A DNA stretch of 50,350 nucleotides from Pseudomonadota bacterium. GTDB lineage: Bacteria > Pseudomonadota > Gammaproteobacteria > Burkholderiales > REEB80. This document shows, piece after piece, positions 7,178 through 16,078 of the stretch. Below the pieces are notes generated by a model. That model ran no database searches. It saw only the letters and a list, made by a program, of their open reading frames with translations, and was not told the origin of the DNA. The translations under genes and the position numbers were made by a program. The stretch's first letter is position 1. Each line of letters opens with the position of its first letter. The DNA lies in the NCBI GenBank assembly GCA_018971485.1, contig JAGXAQ010000012.1, positions 1 to 50,350 on the forward strand. The letters are read 5' to 3'.

Positions 7178-8632
7178 ATGAATCATCGGCAGGTTTTGAT
7201 TGAAAAGCTAGAACAGGTGCTTGGAGCAGGAGCAGTGCTGTCCCAGGATGAGGCCATGCGGCCTTATGAGAGTGATGGGCTGACAGCCCTTAGGCAGATG
7301 CCATGGGTGGTGGTGCTGCCTTCAGATGAACAACAGGTCTGTGCTGTCTTGCGGGTTTGCCAGTCGCTATCGATCCCGGTTGTTGTTCGTGGCGCAGGGA
7401 CCGGACTATCTGGTGGGGCCTTGCCTCACGCAGAAGGGGTTCTTATGTCGATGGCAAAATTTACGCGTATTGTTTCTATTGATCCTGTCGCCAGAATTGC
7501 AAGGGTAGAGCCTGGAGTTAGAAACCTGGCCATTTCCCAGGCTGCATCTGTGTATGGACTTTTTTATGCGCCTGATCCATCTAGCCAGGTAGCTTGCACG
7601 ATTGGCGGCAATATTGCCGAGAATTCAGGCGGGGTTCATTGTCTGAAATATGGTTTGACTGTTCATAATGTGCTGCGACTTCGCGTAGCGACCATGGCGG
7701 GTGAAATCATTGAGCTTGGATCAGAAACGCTTGATACTGCAGGGTTCGATCTGATGGCATTAATGACTGGTTCAGAAGGCATGCTTGGAATTGTGACTCA
7801 GGCCAGCGTCAGGCTCTTACCAAGACCGGATGTGATTCATGTGCTCCTGGCCTCATTTGAACAGGTATCCTGTGCTGCCCAGGCTGTTGGGGATATTATC
7901 GCCTCAGGAATCATCCCTGCGGGACTTGAAATGATGGACAGGTTGTCCATTGAGGCAGTAGAGGCTTTTGTACAGGCCGGATATCCTTCTGTAGCCGCTA
8001 TCTTATTATGTGAACTGGATGGCACGAGGGGTACGGTTGAGGAACAGATAAGGATGGTTTCTATGTGCTGTGAACGCAATCATGTTCAGGAAATCCGTGT
8101 GGCCCGGGATGAAAAAACCTGCCAGCTGTTCTGGGCTGGGCGAAAAGCGGCCTTTCCTGCGATTGGCCGTTTATCACCAGATTATTACTGCATGGACGGG
8201 ACTATTCCCCGGCGTCATCTGGCTTCTGTTCTTGACAGTATTGATGAATTGTCCCGTATGTCTGGACTACGTATTGCCAATGTGTTTCATGCAGGAGATG
8301 GGAATCTCCATCCGCTTATCATGTACGATGCCAATCATGACGGAGAGCAGGAACTGGCTGAAAAAGTAGGGGCCCAGATCCTTGAGTCATGCCTTAAGGT
8401 CGGAGGGACAATTACAGGTGAACATGGCGTTGGGATGGAAAAGCTTGATCAAATGTGTTCGCAGTTTTCCCGTCCGGAACTGGATCGGTTCCTGGGGGTG
8501 AAGCGCTCCTTTGATCCTTCCGGTCTGCTTAATCCTGGCAAGGTCATTCCTACTCTTCACCGTTGCGCCGAGTATGGCGCCATGCACGTTCATGGAAGTG
8601 ATCTTTCTCATGACGGTCTGGAAAGGTTTTAG
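7178..8632 (+). CDS. glcD: Glycolate oxidase FAD-binding subunit GlcD
   Basis: GlcD is the FAD-linked catalytic subunit of glycolate oxidase, which converts glycolate to glyoxylate and passes electrons to the respiratory chain. The 484-residue chain has the PCMH-type FAD fold (VVVRGAGTGLSGGA at about 68-81; CTIGGNIAENSGG) and the C-terminal oxidase domain with GDGNLHP and TGEHGVGMEK, ending near LNPGKVIP. A related D-lactate dehydrogenase is the main alternative, but the following glcE and glcF settle it. The ATG at 7178 is preferred over one at 7106, which adds non-conserved residues. Confidence 0.94.
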   Translation: MNHRQVLIEKLEQVLGAGAVLSQDEAMRPYESDGLTALRQMPWVVVLPSDEQQVCAVLRVCQSLSIPVVVRGAGTGLSGGALPHAEGVLMSMAKFTRIVSIDPVARIARVEPGVRNLAISQAASVYGLFYAPDPSSQVACTIGGNIAENSGGVHCLKYGLTVHNVLRLRVATMAGEIIELGSETLDTAGFDLMALMTGSEGMLGIVTQASVRLLPRPDVIHVLLASFEQVSCAAQAVGDIIASGIIPAGLEMMDRLSIEAVEAFVQAGYPSVAAILLCELDGTRGTVEEQIRMVSMCCERNHVQEIRVARDEKTCQLFWAGRKAAFPAIGRLSPDYYCMDGTIPRRHLASVLDSIDELSRMSGLRIANVFHAGDGNLHPLIMYDANHDGEQELAEKVGAQILESCLKVGGTITGEHGVGMEKLDQMCSQFSRPELDRFLGVKRSFDPSGLLNPGKVIPTLHRCAEYGAMHVHGSDLSHDGLERF

Positions 8633-9698
8633 CACTATCGTGGACGAATTTATTGATGAGTGTGCGGAACGGGTCAGGCAAGCCAGAATAACCGGTGAGC
8701 CCTTGCTCGTGCAAGGCAGTGGAAGCAAGTCTTTTTATGGGCAGGCTTGTTCTGGATCATTGCTTGAGACGATGGGATTCCAGGGTGTAATTGATTATGA
8801 GCCTTCTGAACTGATATTGACTGCAAGGTGTGGTACACCCTTGTTTGAAATTGAGGCACTTCTGGCATCACAGGGCCAGTTTCTGGCTTTTGAGCCGCCT
8901 TCCTTTGGTGCATCGGCAACGTTGGGGGGTGCTGTAGCCTGCGGTCTGTCCGGCCCACGCCGGGCAACAGCCGGATCACTTCGGGATTATTTGCTGGGTG
9001 TGCGTATGATTGATGGCCAAGGCCAGGATTTGCGTTTTGGTGGCCAGGTCATGAAAAATGTTGCCGGTTATGATGTGTCAAGACTAATGGCAGGAGCAAT
9101 GGGAACATTGGGCCTGCTGGTTGAGATGACCTTGCGGGTCATGCCTAGGCCTGTTCATGAGCGTACGTTATCTTTTGACCTGTCTGTTACGGATGCGGTG
9201 CAGACAATGAATCGCCTGATGGCCTCATCTGTTCCGGTTTCGGCGACCTGTTATGTCAATCATCGCCTGTATTTGCGTTTAAGTGGATTACCCGATGAAC
9301 TTGAGAATCAAGGATCCAGCCTGGGAGGGGATTTGGTTTGTGAAGGAGAGCAGTTCTGGTCATCCCTTCGTGAGCAGACCCATGCTTTCTTTCAGGAAAG
9401 ACCATTGTTATGGCGATTGTCTGTGCCGTCCCCAGTTTCATTGGGAGCACTGGATGAACACTGCCTGATTGAATGGGCAGGGGCCCTTCGCTGGCTGGGA
9501 GGAGAATACACTGCGGGCCAGATAAGACAGGCTGTAGCGGCTGTGGGCGGGCATGCCACCCTGTTCAGGGGCAAACTGGAGGGTATTCCGGTTTTTCATC
9601 CACAACCCAAAGCAATTCATGAGATACAAAGACGATTGAAACGGGAGTTTGATCCCGATGGTATATTTAACCGGTTTCGGATGGCCCCCGACTTTTAG
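8610..9698 (+). CDS. glcE: Glycolate oxidase subunit GlcE
   Basis: GlcE is a second, shorter FAD-binding subunit of glycolate oxidase. The 362-residue product has a PCMH-type FAD domain (VQGSGSKSFYG; GASATLGGAVACGLSGPRR; GQVMKNVAGYDVSRL) and a short C-terminal part ending RLKREFDPDGIFNRFRM. It overlaps the end of glcD by 23 bp if the ATG at 8610 is used. A GTG at 8640, just after the glcD stop, is an alternative start. Confidence 0.92.
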   Translation: MTVWKGFSTIVDEFIDECAERVRQARITGEPLLVQGSGSKSFYGQACSGSLLETMGFQGVIDYEPSELILTARCGTPLFEIEALLASQGQFLAFEPPSFGASATLGGAVACGLSGPRRATAGSLRDYLLGVRMIDGQGQDLRFGGQVMKNVAGYDVSRLMAGAMGTLGLLVEMTLRVMPRPVHERTLSFDLSVTDAVQTMNRLMASSVPVSATCYVNHRLYLRLSGLPDELENQGSSLGGDLVCEGEQFWSSLREQTHAFFQERPLLWRLSVPSPVSLGALDEHCLIEWAGALRWLGGEYTAGQIRQAVAAVGGHATLFRGKLEGIPVFHPQPKAIHEIQRRLKREFDPDGIFNRFRMAPDF

Positions 9699-9704
9699 GC
9701 GATT

Positions 9705-10967
9705 ATGCAGACAAGACTATCTCCTTCAATGCTGGCCCAAGCAGAGGGGCCTGAAGCTGAGTCAATATTGCGCCAGTGTGTTCATTGTGGTTTTTGCCTG
9801 CCTGCCTGTCCAACCTATCAGGTGACGGGAAATGAACTGGATAGCCCGAGAGGGCGGATTTATTTAATCAAGCAGGTCATGGAAGGTGCCCCCGTCAGTG
9901 CTATTACACAGCATCATCTGGATCGGTGTTTGACCTGCCGTTCCTGTGAACGGGCCTGTCCAAGTCTTGTACAGTATGGCCGATTGCTGGAAATTGGCCG
10001 TGCGCAGATCAATCTGCACAGGATTCGTGGCTTTTCTGGTCGTTGTATACGTCAACTGTTCCGTTTAATTTTTCTTAGCCCGCCCAGATTAAGTATCTTG
10101 TTGGGTCTGGGCCGCTTTGTCCGCCCCTTATTGCCAGAAGGATGGAAGAAATGGGTGAATCCCGTTTCAGCAGGCAAAGGGTTTCAGGAAAGCCAGTCTT
10201 CCAGAAAAATGCTGGTTCTGGAAGGCTGTGTTCAGCCTGTTCTGGCTCCAGATATTAATCTGTCCTCCCGTCGTGTATTGGGACATTTGGGTATTACGCT
10301 GATTAGTGCGAAGCAGGCTGGATGCTGTGGCAGTCTTAGCCTTCATCTGGATGCTCATGATGAAGCAATAAATTTGATGAAACGCAATATTGATGCCTGG
10401 TGGCCTTATATAGAAACAGGGGTTGAGGCGATTGTAATGACTGCTTCAGGCTGTGGTGTGACTGTTCGGGATTATGGCAAGTATCTGGCCCATGATTTGG
10501 TTTATGCTGAAAAAGCGCGGCGGGTTTCTGAATTGACACGCGATATCTGTGAGATTCTTGAGCCTGAGTGGTCTGGGTTGCTTGCCCGTTATCCCCGGTT
10601 GATAAGAGGCAAAAAACTTGCCTTCCATGCTCCGTGCACGCTTCAGCACGGACAAGGCGTTCAAGGGGTGATAGAAGACCTGCTGATCCGTGCCGGGGCT
10701 TTGTTGACAGAGGTTCCTGATGGCCATATGTGCTGTGGTTCAGCTGGCACTTATTTCATTCTTCAGCCGGGCTTGTCGAATGAGTTGAGACGAAGACGTC
10801 TTGCTGCACTTGAATCGGGTTCGCCTGAAATGATTGTAACTGCCAATATGGGCTGCATGAGCCATCTTGCAGCCTGCTCAAAGGAGCCTGTACGACATTG
10901 GATCCAGTTAATCGATGATGCTATCAGCTCGTTTATGGAACAGGATGTCCCAAACACCATGTCCTAA
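9705..10967 (+). CDS. glcF: Glycolate oxidase iron-sulfur subunit GlcF
   Basis: GlcF carries electrons from the flavin subunits. Two 4Fe-4S motifs are visible, Cys25-28-31-35 and Cys75-78-81-85, followed by two CCG (cysteine-rich) domains containing CCGSLSLHL and CCGSAGTYF. The 420-residue length is normal for the family. It starts 6 bp after glcE. Its last 60 bp overlap the 3' end of trmB on the other strand. No glcC regulator or malate synthase gene is adjacent. Confidence 0.95.
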   Translation: MQTRLSPSMLAQAEGPEAESILRQCVHCGFCLPACPTYQVTGNELDSPRGRIYLIKQVMEGAPVSAITQHHLDRCLTCRSCERACPSLVQYGRLLEIGRAQINLHRIRGFSGRCIRQLFRLIFLSPPRLSILLGLGRFVRPLLPEGWKKWVNPVSAGKGFQESQSSRKMLVLEGCVQPVLAPDINLSSRRVLGHLGITLISAKQAGCCGSLSLHLDAHDEAINLMKRNIDAWWPYIETGVEAIVMTASGCGVTVRDYGKYLAHDLVYAEKARRVSELTRDICEILEPEWSGLLARYPRLIRGKKLAFHAPCTLQHGQGVQGVIEDLLIRAGALLTEVPDGHMCCGSAGTYFILQPGLSNELRRRRLAALESGSPEMIVTANMGCMSHLAACSKEPVRHWIQLIDDAISSFMEQDVPNTMS

Positions 10968-11618
10968 TTTTAGGCCGCGGTGTTCAAATTTAGTTTGAGG
11001 CCGCCAGGCTGGGCGTGTTGCAAAGGTTGATGAACTGTTGATAAGCCGGGGTGAACTGGAGAGGACGGCCAGGATATGCTCAGCGTAATCTTGCCAGTCA
11101 GTGGCGACATGGATGTAGCCACCAGGCTGAATCCGGGATGTCAGTTCCGTGACGAATCCGGCTTGAATAAGCCGCCGTTTATGATGACGTTTTTTGGGCC
11201 ACGGATCTGGAAAGTAGATATGTATCCCGGCCAGGCTGTTGGGGACAATCATATGTTCAATGACCTCAACAGCATCATGTTGAATGAGGCGAATGTTGGG
11301 AATATGGTCTTCATGAATCCTGCGAAGCAGGCTGCCTACCCCTGGCCCGTGAACTTCAATGGCAAGAAAATTATGCTGTGGATCCTGACGCGCGATCTGG
11401 GCTGTTGTTTCGCCCATCCCGGAGCCAATTTCCAGAATGACCGGTTCGCTGTTTCCAAAAACATCCGGAAAATGAATGGGATTCCTTGAAAAAGGGATAC
11501 CCCATTCGGGAGAGAGTTCTTTCAGGGCCCGTGCCTGGGCATCGGACAGGCGACCCTGACGCAGGACGAAACTCCTGATGGGTCGGGTAGGAGAAGAGTG
11601 AACAGGGTCTGATTTCAT
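10908..11618 (-). CDS. trmB: tRNA (guanine-N7-)-methyltransferase
   Basis: TrmB methylates G46 in the tRNA variable loop with S-adenosylmethionine. The 236-residue protein has the SAM-binding motif [15 protein letters not shown], the family signature [17 protein letters not shown], and the C-terminal TKFEHRG and GHGVWDILF. The C-terminus runs about 10 residues past this last motif, into antisense overlap with glcF. It overlaps thiG by 4 bp and is the last gene of the thiS-thiG-trmB unit. Confidence 0.95.
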   Translation of the reverse strand: MKSDPVHSSPTRPIRSFVLRQGRLSDAQARALKELSPEWGIPFSRNPIHFPDVFGNSEPVILEIGSGMGETTAQIARQDPQHNFLAIEVHGPGVGSLLRRIHEDHIPNIRLIQHDAVEVIEHMIVPNSLAGIHIYFPDPWPKKRHHKRRLIQAGFVTELTSRIQPGGYIHVATDWQDYAEHILAVLSSSPRLINSSSTFATRPAWRPQTKFEHRGLKLGHGVWDILFHKRADSIID

Positions 11619-12397
11619 GTGCCGAGCAGGCCGGTTGAAGGGGAGCTGGCAGAAGCAGAGTACAATTTTTTAGGCATGCGTCCGGCCAGATAGGCTTCGC
11701 GCCCCGCTTCTATGGCTTTTTTCATGGCAGAAGCCATGAGTATTGGATTTTTTGCAGCGGCAATGGCAGTATTCATAAGAACCCCATCGCACCCTAATTC
11801 CATAGCCTGTGCTGCTTCGGAAGCAGTGCCGACTCCTGCATCAACCAGGACAGGAACATGGGCGTTATCAAGGATGAGTTGAATGTTCCAGGGGTTAAGT
11901 ATGCCCATGCCTGATCCAATCAGTGAGGCAAGGGGCATGATAGCTACACAGCCAATTTCTTCCAGACGTTTGGCAATGATCGGATCGTCGGAAGTGTAAA
12001 CCATGACCTTAAAATCTTCCTTGACTAGGGTTTCAGCAGCTTTGAGTGTTTCTGTGACATTAGGAAACAGGGTGTGGGGATCACCGAGCACCTCAAGCTT
12101 GACCAGATTGTGGCCATCGAGTAGTTCACGGGCAAGCTTTAGCGTCCTGACAGCTTCTTCTGCGCTATAGCAACCGGCGGTGTTAGGCAGGATCGTATAG
12201 CGATCAGGGGGAAGGATATCAAGTAGATTAGGTTCACTCGGGTTCTGTCCGATATTGATGCGCCGGATGGCAACTGTAACGATTTGTGCGCCAGAAGCGT
12301 CTATGGCTTGCCGGGTCTCATTGAAGTCGCGGTATTTTCCGGTACCGATCAGCAGCCGAGAATGATAGGTTTTTCCTGCGAGATTGAATGTGTCCAT
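11615..12397 (-). CDS. thiG: Thiazole synthase ThiG
   Basis: ThiG forms the thiazole phosphate of thiamine from 1-deoxyxylulose 5-phosphate, dehydroglycine and ThiS-thiocarboxylate. The 260-residue TIM-barrel protein shows RLLIGTGKY, a Lys in [10 protein letters not shown] that fits the Schiff-base lysine, [13 protein letters not shown], and [17 protein letters not shown]. It follows thiS by 15 bp in the same direction. No thiE, thiO or thiC is adjacent. Confidence 0.96.
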   Translation of the reverse strand: MDTFNLAGKTYHSRLLIGTGKYRDFNETRQAIDASGAQIVTVAIRRINIGQNPSEPNLLDILPPDRYTILPNTAGCYSAEEAVRTLKLARELLDGHNLVKLEVLGDPHTLFPNVTETLKAAETLVKEDFKVMVYTSDDPIIAKRLEEIGCVAIMPLASLIGSGMGILNPWNIQLILDNAHVPVLVDAGVGTASEAAQAMELGCDGVLMNTAIAAAKNPILMASAMKKAIEAGREAYLAGRMPKKLYSASASSPSTGLLGT

Positions 12398-12412
12398 GGT
12401 ATCCTGTACTGA

Positions 12413-12613
12413 TTAGCCACCGCCAACAGCAACAATAATTTCCAGGTGATCTCCTGCTCGAAGCCGGGTTGACTTGAATTGGCTTCGGCCCAGGATTTCC
12501 CCGTTCATTTCGAGAGCAAGACGCTTTCCAGAAAGATTCAGACGAGTCAGAAGCTGTTCGACTGACTCTTCTTCGTTTACTTCGAGTTGTTGGCCATTGA
12601 GTGTGATATGCAT
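12413..12613 (-). CDS. thiS: Sulfur carrier protein ThiS
   Basis: This 66-residue beta-grasp protein ends with the Gly-Gly tail (AVGGG) that is adenylated and thiocarboxylated to carry sulfur for thiazole formation. LALEMNGEILGRSQ and GDHLEIIVAVGGG match the family. It is immediately upstream of its partner thiG. Confidence 0.94.
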   Translation of the reverse strand: MHITLNGQQLEVNEEESVEQLLTRLNLSGKRLALEMNGEILGRSQFKSTRLRAGDHLEIIVAVGGG

Positions 12614-12656
12614 CTTTTCCTGCCTGCTAAGGTCATTATTCTAGCATGGACAGGCT

Positions 12657-13343
12657 TTAACTTGCAGAGCAGCGGTATCCTGCACCACGGACAGTCTGAA
12701 TAAGCTGTTCATGACCTGTTGTTTCAAGGGCAAGCCTTAACCGGCGAATGTGGACATCGACCGTGCGTTCCTCAACAACGATATGATCACCCCAGACCCT
12801 ATCGAGAAGCTGGGTCCGGGTATAAACCCGCTCCTGGTGGCTCATGAGGAAATGTAGAAGGCGAAATTCTGTTGGGCCCAGTTCGATTTCCGCCCCATTT
12901 CCATAAACCCGATAACTGGATGGATCGAGTTTCAGGCCCTGCAGCTCAATAATATCCTCTGTAGTCTGTGGGGCACGTCTTCTCAGTACGGCCTTGATCC
13001 GGGCCAGCACTTCACGAGGAGAGAAGGGTTTTGTGATATAGTCATCCGCTCCAATATCAAGTCCTGTTATTTTGTCTGATTCCTCGGTGCGTGCAGTCAG
13101 CATGATAATCGGAATGTCGCGGGTTCTTTTGTCATTGCGTAATTGCTGTGCAAACTCAATACCGTTTTTTCCGGGGAGCATCCAGTCCAAAAGAATGAGA
13201 TCAGGTAACTCGTTGCGGATGGCATGCCTTGCTTCTTCTACATTTAAGGCCTGCCAGACTGAATGGCCAGCCTGTCTGAGATTGAATTTCAGGAGTTCCT
13301 GTATACTGGATTCGTCTTCTACGACAAGAATGTTAGCAGCCAT
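12657..13343 (-). CDS. phoB: Phosphate regulon response regulator PhoB
   Basis: PhoB activates phosphate-starvation genes by binding Pho boxes. The 228-residue protein has a receiver domain with phospho-acceptor Asp53 (LLDWMLPG), Asp10 and the conserved Lys in ITKPFSPRE, then an OmpR-type winged helix with TRTQLLDRVWG and VDVHIRRLRLAL. Synteny with pstS and the Pho-box arrays supports PhoB over other OmpR-type regulators. The usual partner phoR is not next to it; thiS follows instead. Confidence 0.92.
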   Translation of the reverse strand: MAANILVVEDESSIQELLKFNLRQAGHSVWQALNVEEARHAIRNELPDLILLDWMLPGKNGIEFAQQLRNDKRTRDIPIIMLTARTEESDKITGLDIGADDYITKPFSPREVLARIKAVLRRRAPQTTEDIIELQGLKLDPSSYRVYGNGAEIELGPTEFRLLHFLMSHQERVYTRTQLLDRVWGDHIVVEERTVDVHIRRLRLALETTGHEQLIQTVRGAGYRCSAS

Positions 13344-13435
13344 GAATAGAATTCCTGTTATTGAGTTGTCAATAGAATAAGTGAATTTTTTGAAATTTTC
13401 ATGTTTGTCAGCAAAAATTTTATAATTTCACGATA

Positions 13436-13489
13436 CCGTCAATTTTCTGCAAAGAAACTGTCATTGTCTGGTCATAATTGCTGTATCAA
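13436..13489 (+). promoter_or_regulatory. Distal Pho-box array
   Basis: Four 7-mers at exact 11-bp spacing match the Pho-box unit CTGTCAT to varying degree: CCGTCAA (13436), CTGCAAA (13447), CTGTCAT (13458) and TGGTCAT (13469). A possible -10, TATCAA, lies at 13484-13489. The array points toward pstS but lies about 360 bp upstream of its start and about 90 bp from the phoB start. It could feed a long pstS leader or influence phoB. Confidence 0.5.
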
Positions 13490-13617
13490 TCGAGATGGCT
13501 TGGAGATTGTTTTTCAGCAAAGGGGATTCTTTCCGGACATCAACTCGGGAAAACCGGCGAGATTCATTTTTCTTCTGGTATGTCGGTGGTTTATAGCAGC
13601 AGGGTCGAAACGCCTTC

Positions 13618-13673
13618 TTGTCAAAAAATTGTCATCTAACAGTTACATTAGAGTCATATAGTATGGGTATGAT
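13618..13673 (+). promoter_or_regulatory. Proximal Pho-box promoter of pstS
   Basis: Four units recur every 11 bp: TTGTCAA (13618), TTGTCAT (13629), CAGTTAC (13640) and GAGTCAT (13651). After 10 bp comes TATGAT (13668-13673), a good -10. This is the geometry of PhoB-activated promoters, where the Pho box replaces the -35. The predicted transcript has a leader of about 170 nt before the pstS ATG at 13852. The rest of the 13344-13851 gap shows no convincing gene. Confidence 0.72.
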
Positions 13674-13851
13674 TCGTTCAGGCTTGAAGGGGATGGTTGA
13701 TTATTCTTCAGGTAGGTACAACATGCACTCTAATGCTTGAAACAGGAAAAATGAGTATCTGCGCATATCAGTTGACGTAGGATTTAACGCAGTTTAAGTG
13801 TAGCGGTAAGAGAGTAATTGCAGTGTGGTGTCCACAATTTATGGAGGAAGA

Positions 13852-14937
13852 ATGTTTAATCGCTTGAAACAGAATATGACTCACAACAGCAAGGGCATTG
13901 CCCTGATATCAACCTTAATCATTGGCTCGCTGACTGCATTTTCAGTCTCTGCAGCCCCGCTTCCAATCCTTGAGACTGGGTCGACCTTGCTTTATCCCCT
14001 GTTTAACCTTCAGGTTCCGGTTTATACCAAGAAGGTTCCCGGAGTTCAGATTACGACACAAGGGACCGGGAGCGGCACGGGTATTGCCGAAGCGATTTCC
14101 GGAGTTGCCCAGCTTGGAGCGTCGGATGCATACATGAGTGATGCCCAGATTCGGATGCATCCGGATATTCTCAATATTCCGGTCGCTGTTTCCATCCAGA
14201 TGATTAACTATAATCTGCCTGGTTTAAATCAGGATCACCTGAAATTGTCGGGACCTGTTCTTGCCGGAATCTATAATGGATCTATTACCAACTGGGATAG
14301 TCCTGCCATCGCCAAACTGAATCCTGGCATCAAGTTTCCGAATCACAGGATTATCCCCGTTCACCGTACAGATGGCTCAGGTGATACTTTCATTTTTAGC
14401 CAGTATCTGGCGTTTTCCACGCCTCAGTGGAGCCAGGGTGTTGGTTATGGCACAACAATAAGCTGGCCAGCTGTATCAGGTGGCATTGGTGCCGAAGGTA
14501 ACCCTGGAATGGTTCAGGCCCTCAAGGCAGAGCCTTATAGCATAGCCTATGTCGGAATTAGCTGGATGAAACCTATCGAGAAGGCCAGACTTGGTATAGC
14601 CATGCTGCAGAATCGTGATGGAAAATTTGTATTACCAACTATCATGAATGCTAAAGCAGCTTTGAGCCAAAGAATTAAGAACACCCCGGCTGATGAGCGG
14701 ATTAGCCTGGTATTTGCTCCTGGCGCGCATTCTTACCCCATTATCAATTTTGAGTATGTCATTGTGAGCAAGAACCAGCCTAATCCTCAGCTGGCTGCCG
14801 CAATTCGCAATTTCCTGAATTGGGAAGTGGATCCACATGGGGGAAGTGCCACGCACTTTATGAAGGCGGTCAGTTTCGTTCCTTTGCCCCAGAGCGCGGT
14901 GATGCTGTCTAAGAAGCAGATAGCTGAAATTCATTAA
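13852..14937 (+). CDS. pstS: Phosphate ABC transporter substrate-binding protein PstS
   Basis: This periplasmic phosphate-binding protein of 361 residues starts with a signal peptide (hydrophobic stretch, cleavage likely after SVSA near residue 36). Phosphate-binding features of the family are visible: ETGSTLLYP, QGTGSGTGI, GASDAYMSD and HRTDGSGDTFIFSQYL. The ATG at 13852 follows GGAGG at 13843-13847 and is preferred over a GTG at 13825. A strong terminator separates it from pstC, which would favour high PstS over permease levels. Confidence 0.94.
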   Translation: MFNRLKQNMTHNSKGIALISTLIIGSLTAFSVSAAPLPILETGSTLLYPLFNLQVPVYTKKVPGVQITTQGTGSGTGIAEAISGVAQLGASDAYMSDAQIRMHPDILNIPVAVSIQMINYNLPGLNQDHLKLSGPVLAGIYNGSITNWDSPAIAKLNPGIKFPNHRIIPVHRTDGSGDTFIFSQYLAFSTPQWSQGVGYGTTISWPAVSGGIGAEGNPGMVQALKAEPYSIAYVGISWMKPIEKARLGIAMLQNRDGKFVLPTIMNAKAALSQRIKNTPADERISLVFAPGAHSYPIINFEYVIVSKNQPNPQLAAAIRNFLNWEVDPHGGSATHFMKAVSFVPLPQSAVMLSKKQIAEIH

Positions 14938-14956
14938 ACCGGGGGGTGGTTCATGT

Positions 14957-14988
14957 GGGCAGAGTCTTAAAACTCTGCCCGTTTTTTT
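14957..14988 (+). terminator. Rho-independent terminator after pstS
   Basis: A perfect 9-bp stem, GGGCAGAGT (14957-14965) and ACTCTGCCC (14972-14980), with a 6-nt loop is followed by a run of seven T. It lies 20 bp after the pstS stop and 125 bp before pstC, so pstCA must rely on readthrough or on a promoter in the gap. Confidence 0.93.
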
Positions 14989-15112
14989 ACTCATTTTGAT
15001 GAAAAAGAAATGAGTGTTAAAATTTGTTTCCAAACTGGATCGGGGCAAGGAAAGCAGGTGTCAGTAAAGTAGCACAAGGTGTAACTTTAAACTCCCAACA
15101 ACAGGTTCTGGT

Positions 15113-16078
15113 ATGAGATTTTCCTTATTTCGCGTGCTCCTGATGATGATCGCCAGTTTACTTCCCCTGACCCTTATCATCATTATTGCCTTTTTAGCAG
15201 CTTATTCCTGGCCTGCGATTGAATTGAACGGCTTTCATTTTCTGTCGGCCAATAATTGGAATCTTGGCAACCTTTATGGGGATACAGTCAATTATCATGG
15301 CCTGCAGATCATGCAGGGCGCATATTATGGAATCTGGTTCTTAATTGTAGGAACCCTGGCCAGCTCATTTATTGCGATTTGCCTGGCCCTTCCTTTTGGG
15401 ATTGGTTCGGCCATATTCCTGTCTGAAGCAATGCCCAAGAATCTTGGGGGGCTGCTCTCCCTTTTTGTTGATCTTCTGGCAAGCATCCCGAGTGTGGTTT
15501 ATGGGTTGTGGGGCTATATCACCCTGGTGCCTTTTCTTAAAGAGCATGTTTTTCCAGTCCTGTCGCGATCTTTACCCTTTATCCCCTTTCTAGGAGGAGA
15601 GATTGGGTCTGGTTATGGCTTGCTGACTGCATCCATTGTTCTGGCCATCATGATGGTTCCTTTGGTGTCATCGACTGTACGCGAAGCGATGTACATGACA
15701 AACCCTGCGCTCAGGGAAGCCGGACGCAGTCTAGGCCTGAGCCGGTTTCAGGTTGTATGGCATATTATTTTGCCTAATCTTCGTTCGGTTATTATCGGTG
15801 TATCAATTCTGGCGCTAGGCCGGGCACTCGGAGAAACCATGGCTGTACTGATGGTAAGCGGGAATGCCCTGAATTATGTGCCTAATAATGTGTATTCCCC
15901 CATTTCGACCATGGCTTCTTTCATTGCCTCCCAACTGGATAGCGCTTTACAGGATCCGACAGGCATGGCTGTCAGGGCACTTTCTGAAATTGCCTTGGTA
16001 CTCCTGCTCATTACGGTTGTGGTCAATATCGTGGCTCGTTTGCTGTTATGGAAGCGCGGGTTATCCCATGGCCAATGA
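15113..16078 (+). CDS. pstC: Phosphate ABC transporter permease PstC
   Basis: PstC is one of the two inner-membrane permeases of the high-affinity phosphate importer. The 321-residue protein has about six hydrophobic segments and the coupling-helix EAA region (REAGRSLGLSRFQVVWHIILP), plus ASIPSVVYGLWG typical of PstC. It overlaps pstA by 11 bp. The ribosome binding site before 15113 is weak. Confidence 0.95.
   Translation: MRFSLFRVLLMMIASLLPLTLIIIIAFLAAYSWPAIELNGFHFLSANNWNLGNLYGDTVNYHGLQIMQGAYYGIWFLIVGTLASSFIAICLALPFGIGSAIFLSEAMPKNLGGLLSLFVDLLASIPSVVYGLWGYITLVPFLKEHVFPVLSRSLPFIPFLGGEIGSGYGLLTASIVLAIMMVPLVSSTVREAMYMTNPALREAGRSLGLSRFQVVWHIILPNLRSVIIGVSILALGRALGETMAVLMVSGNALNYVPNNVYSPISTMASFIASQLDSALQDPTGMAVRALSEIALVLLLITVVVNIVARLLLWKRGLSHGQ

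Noticed and set aside
13401-13661. 86-residue open frame between phoB and pstS
   Set aside because: It overlaps both Pho-box arrays, has no clear ribosome binding site and no recognisable domain; it is best read as regulatory DNA.
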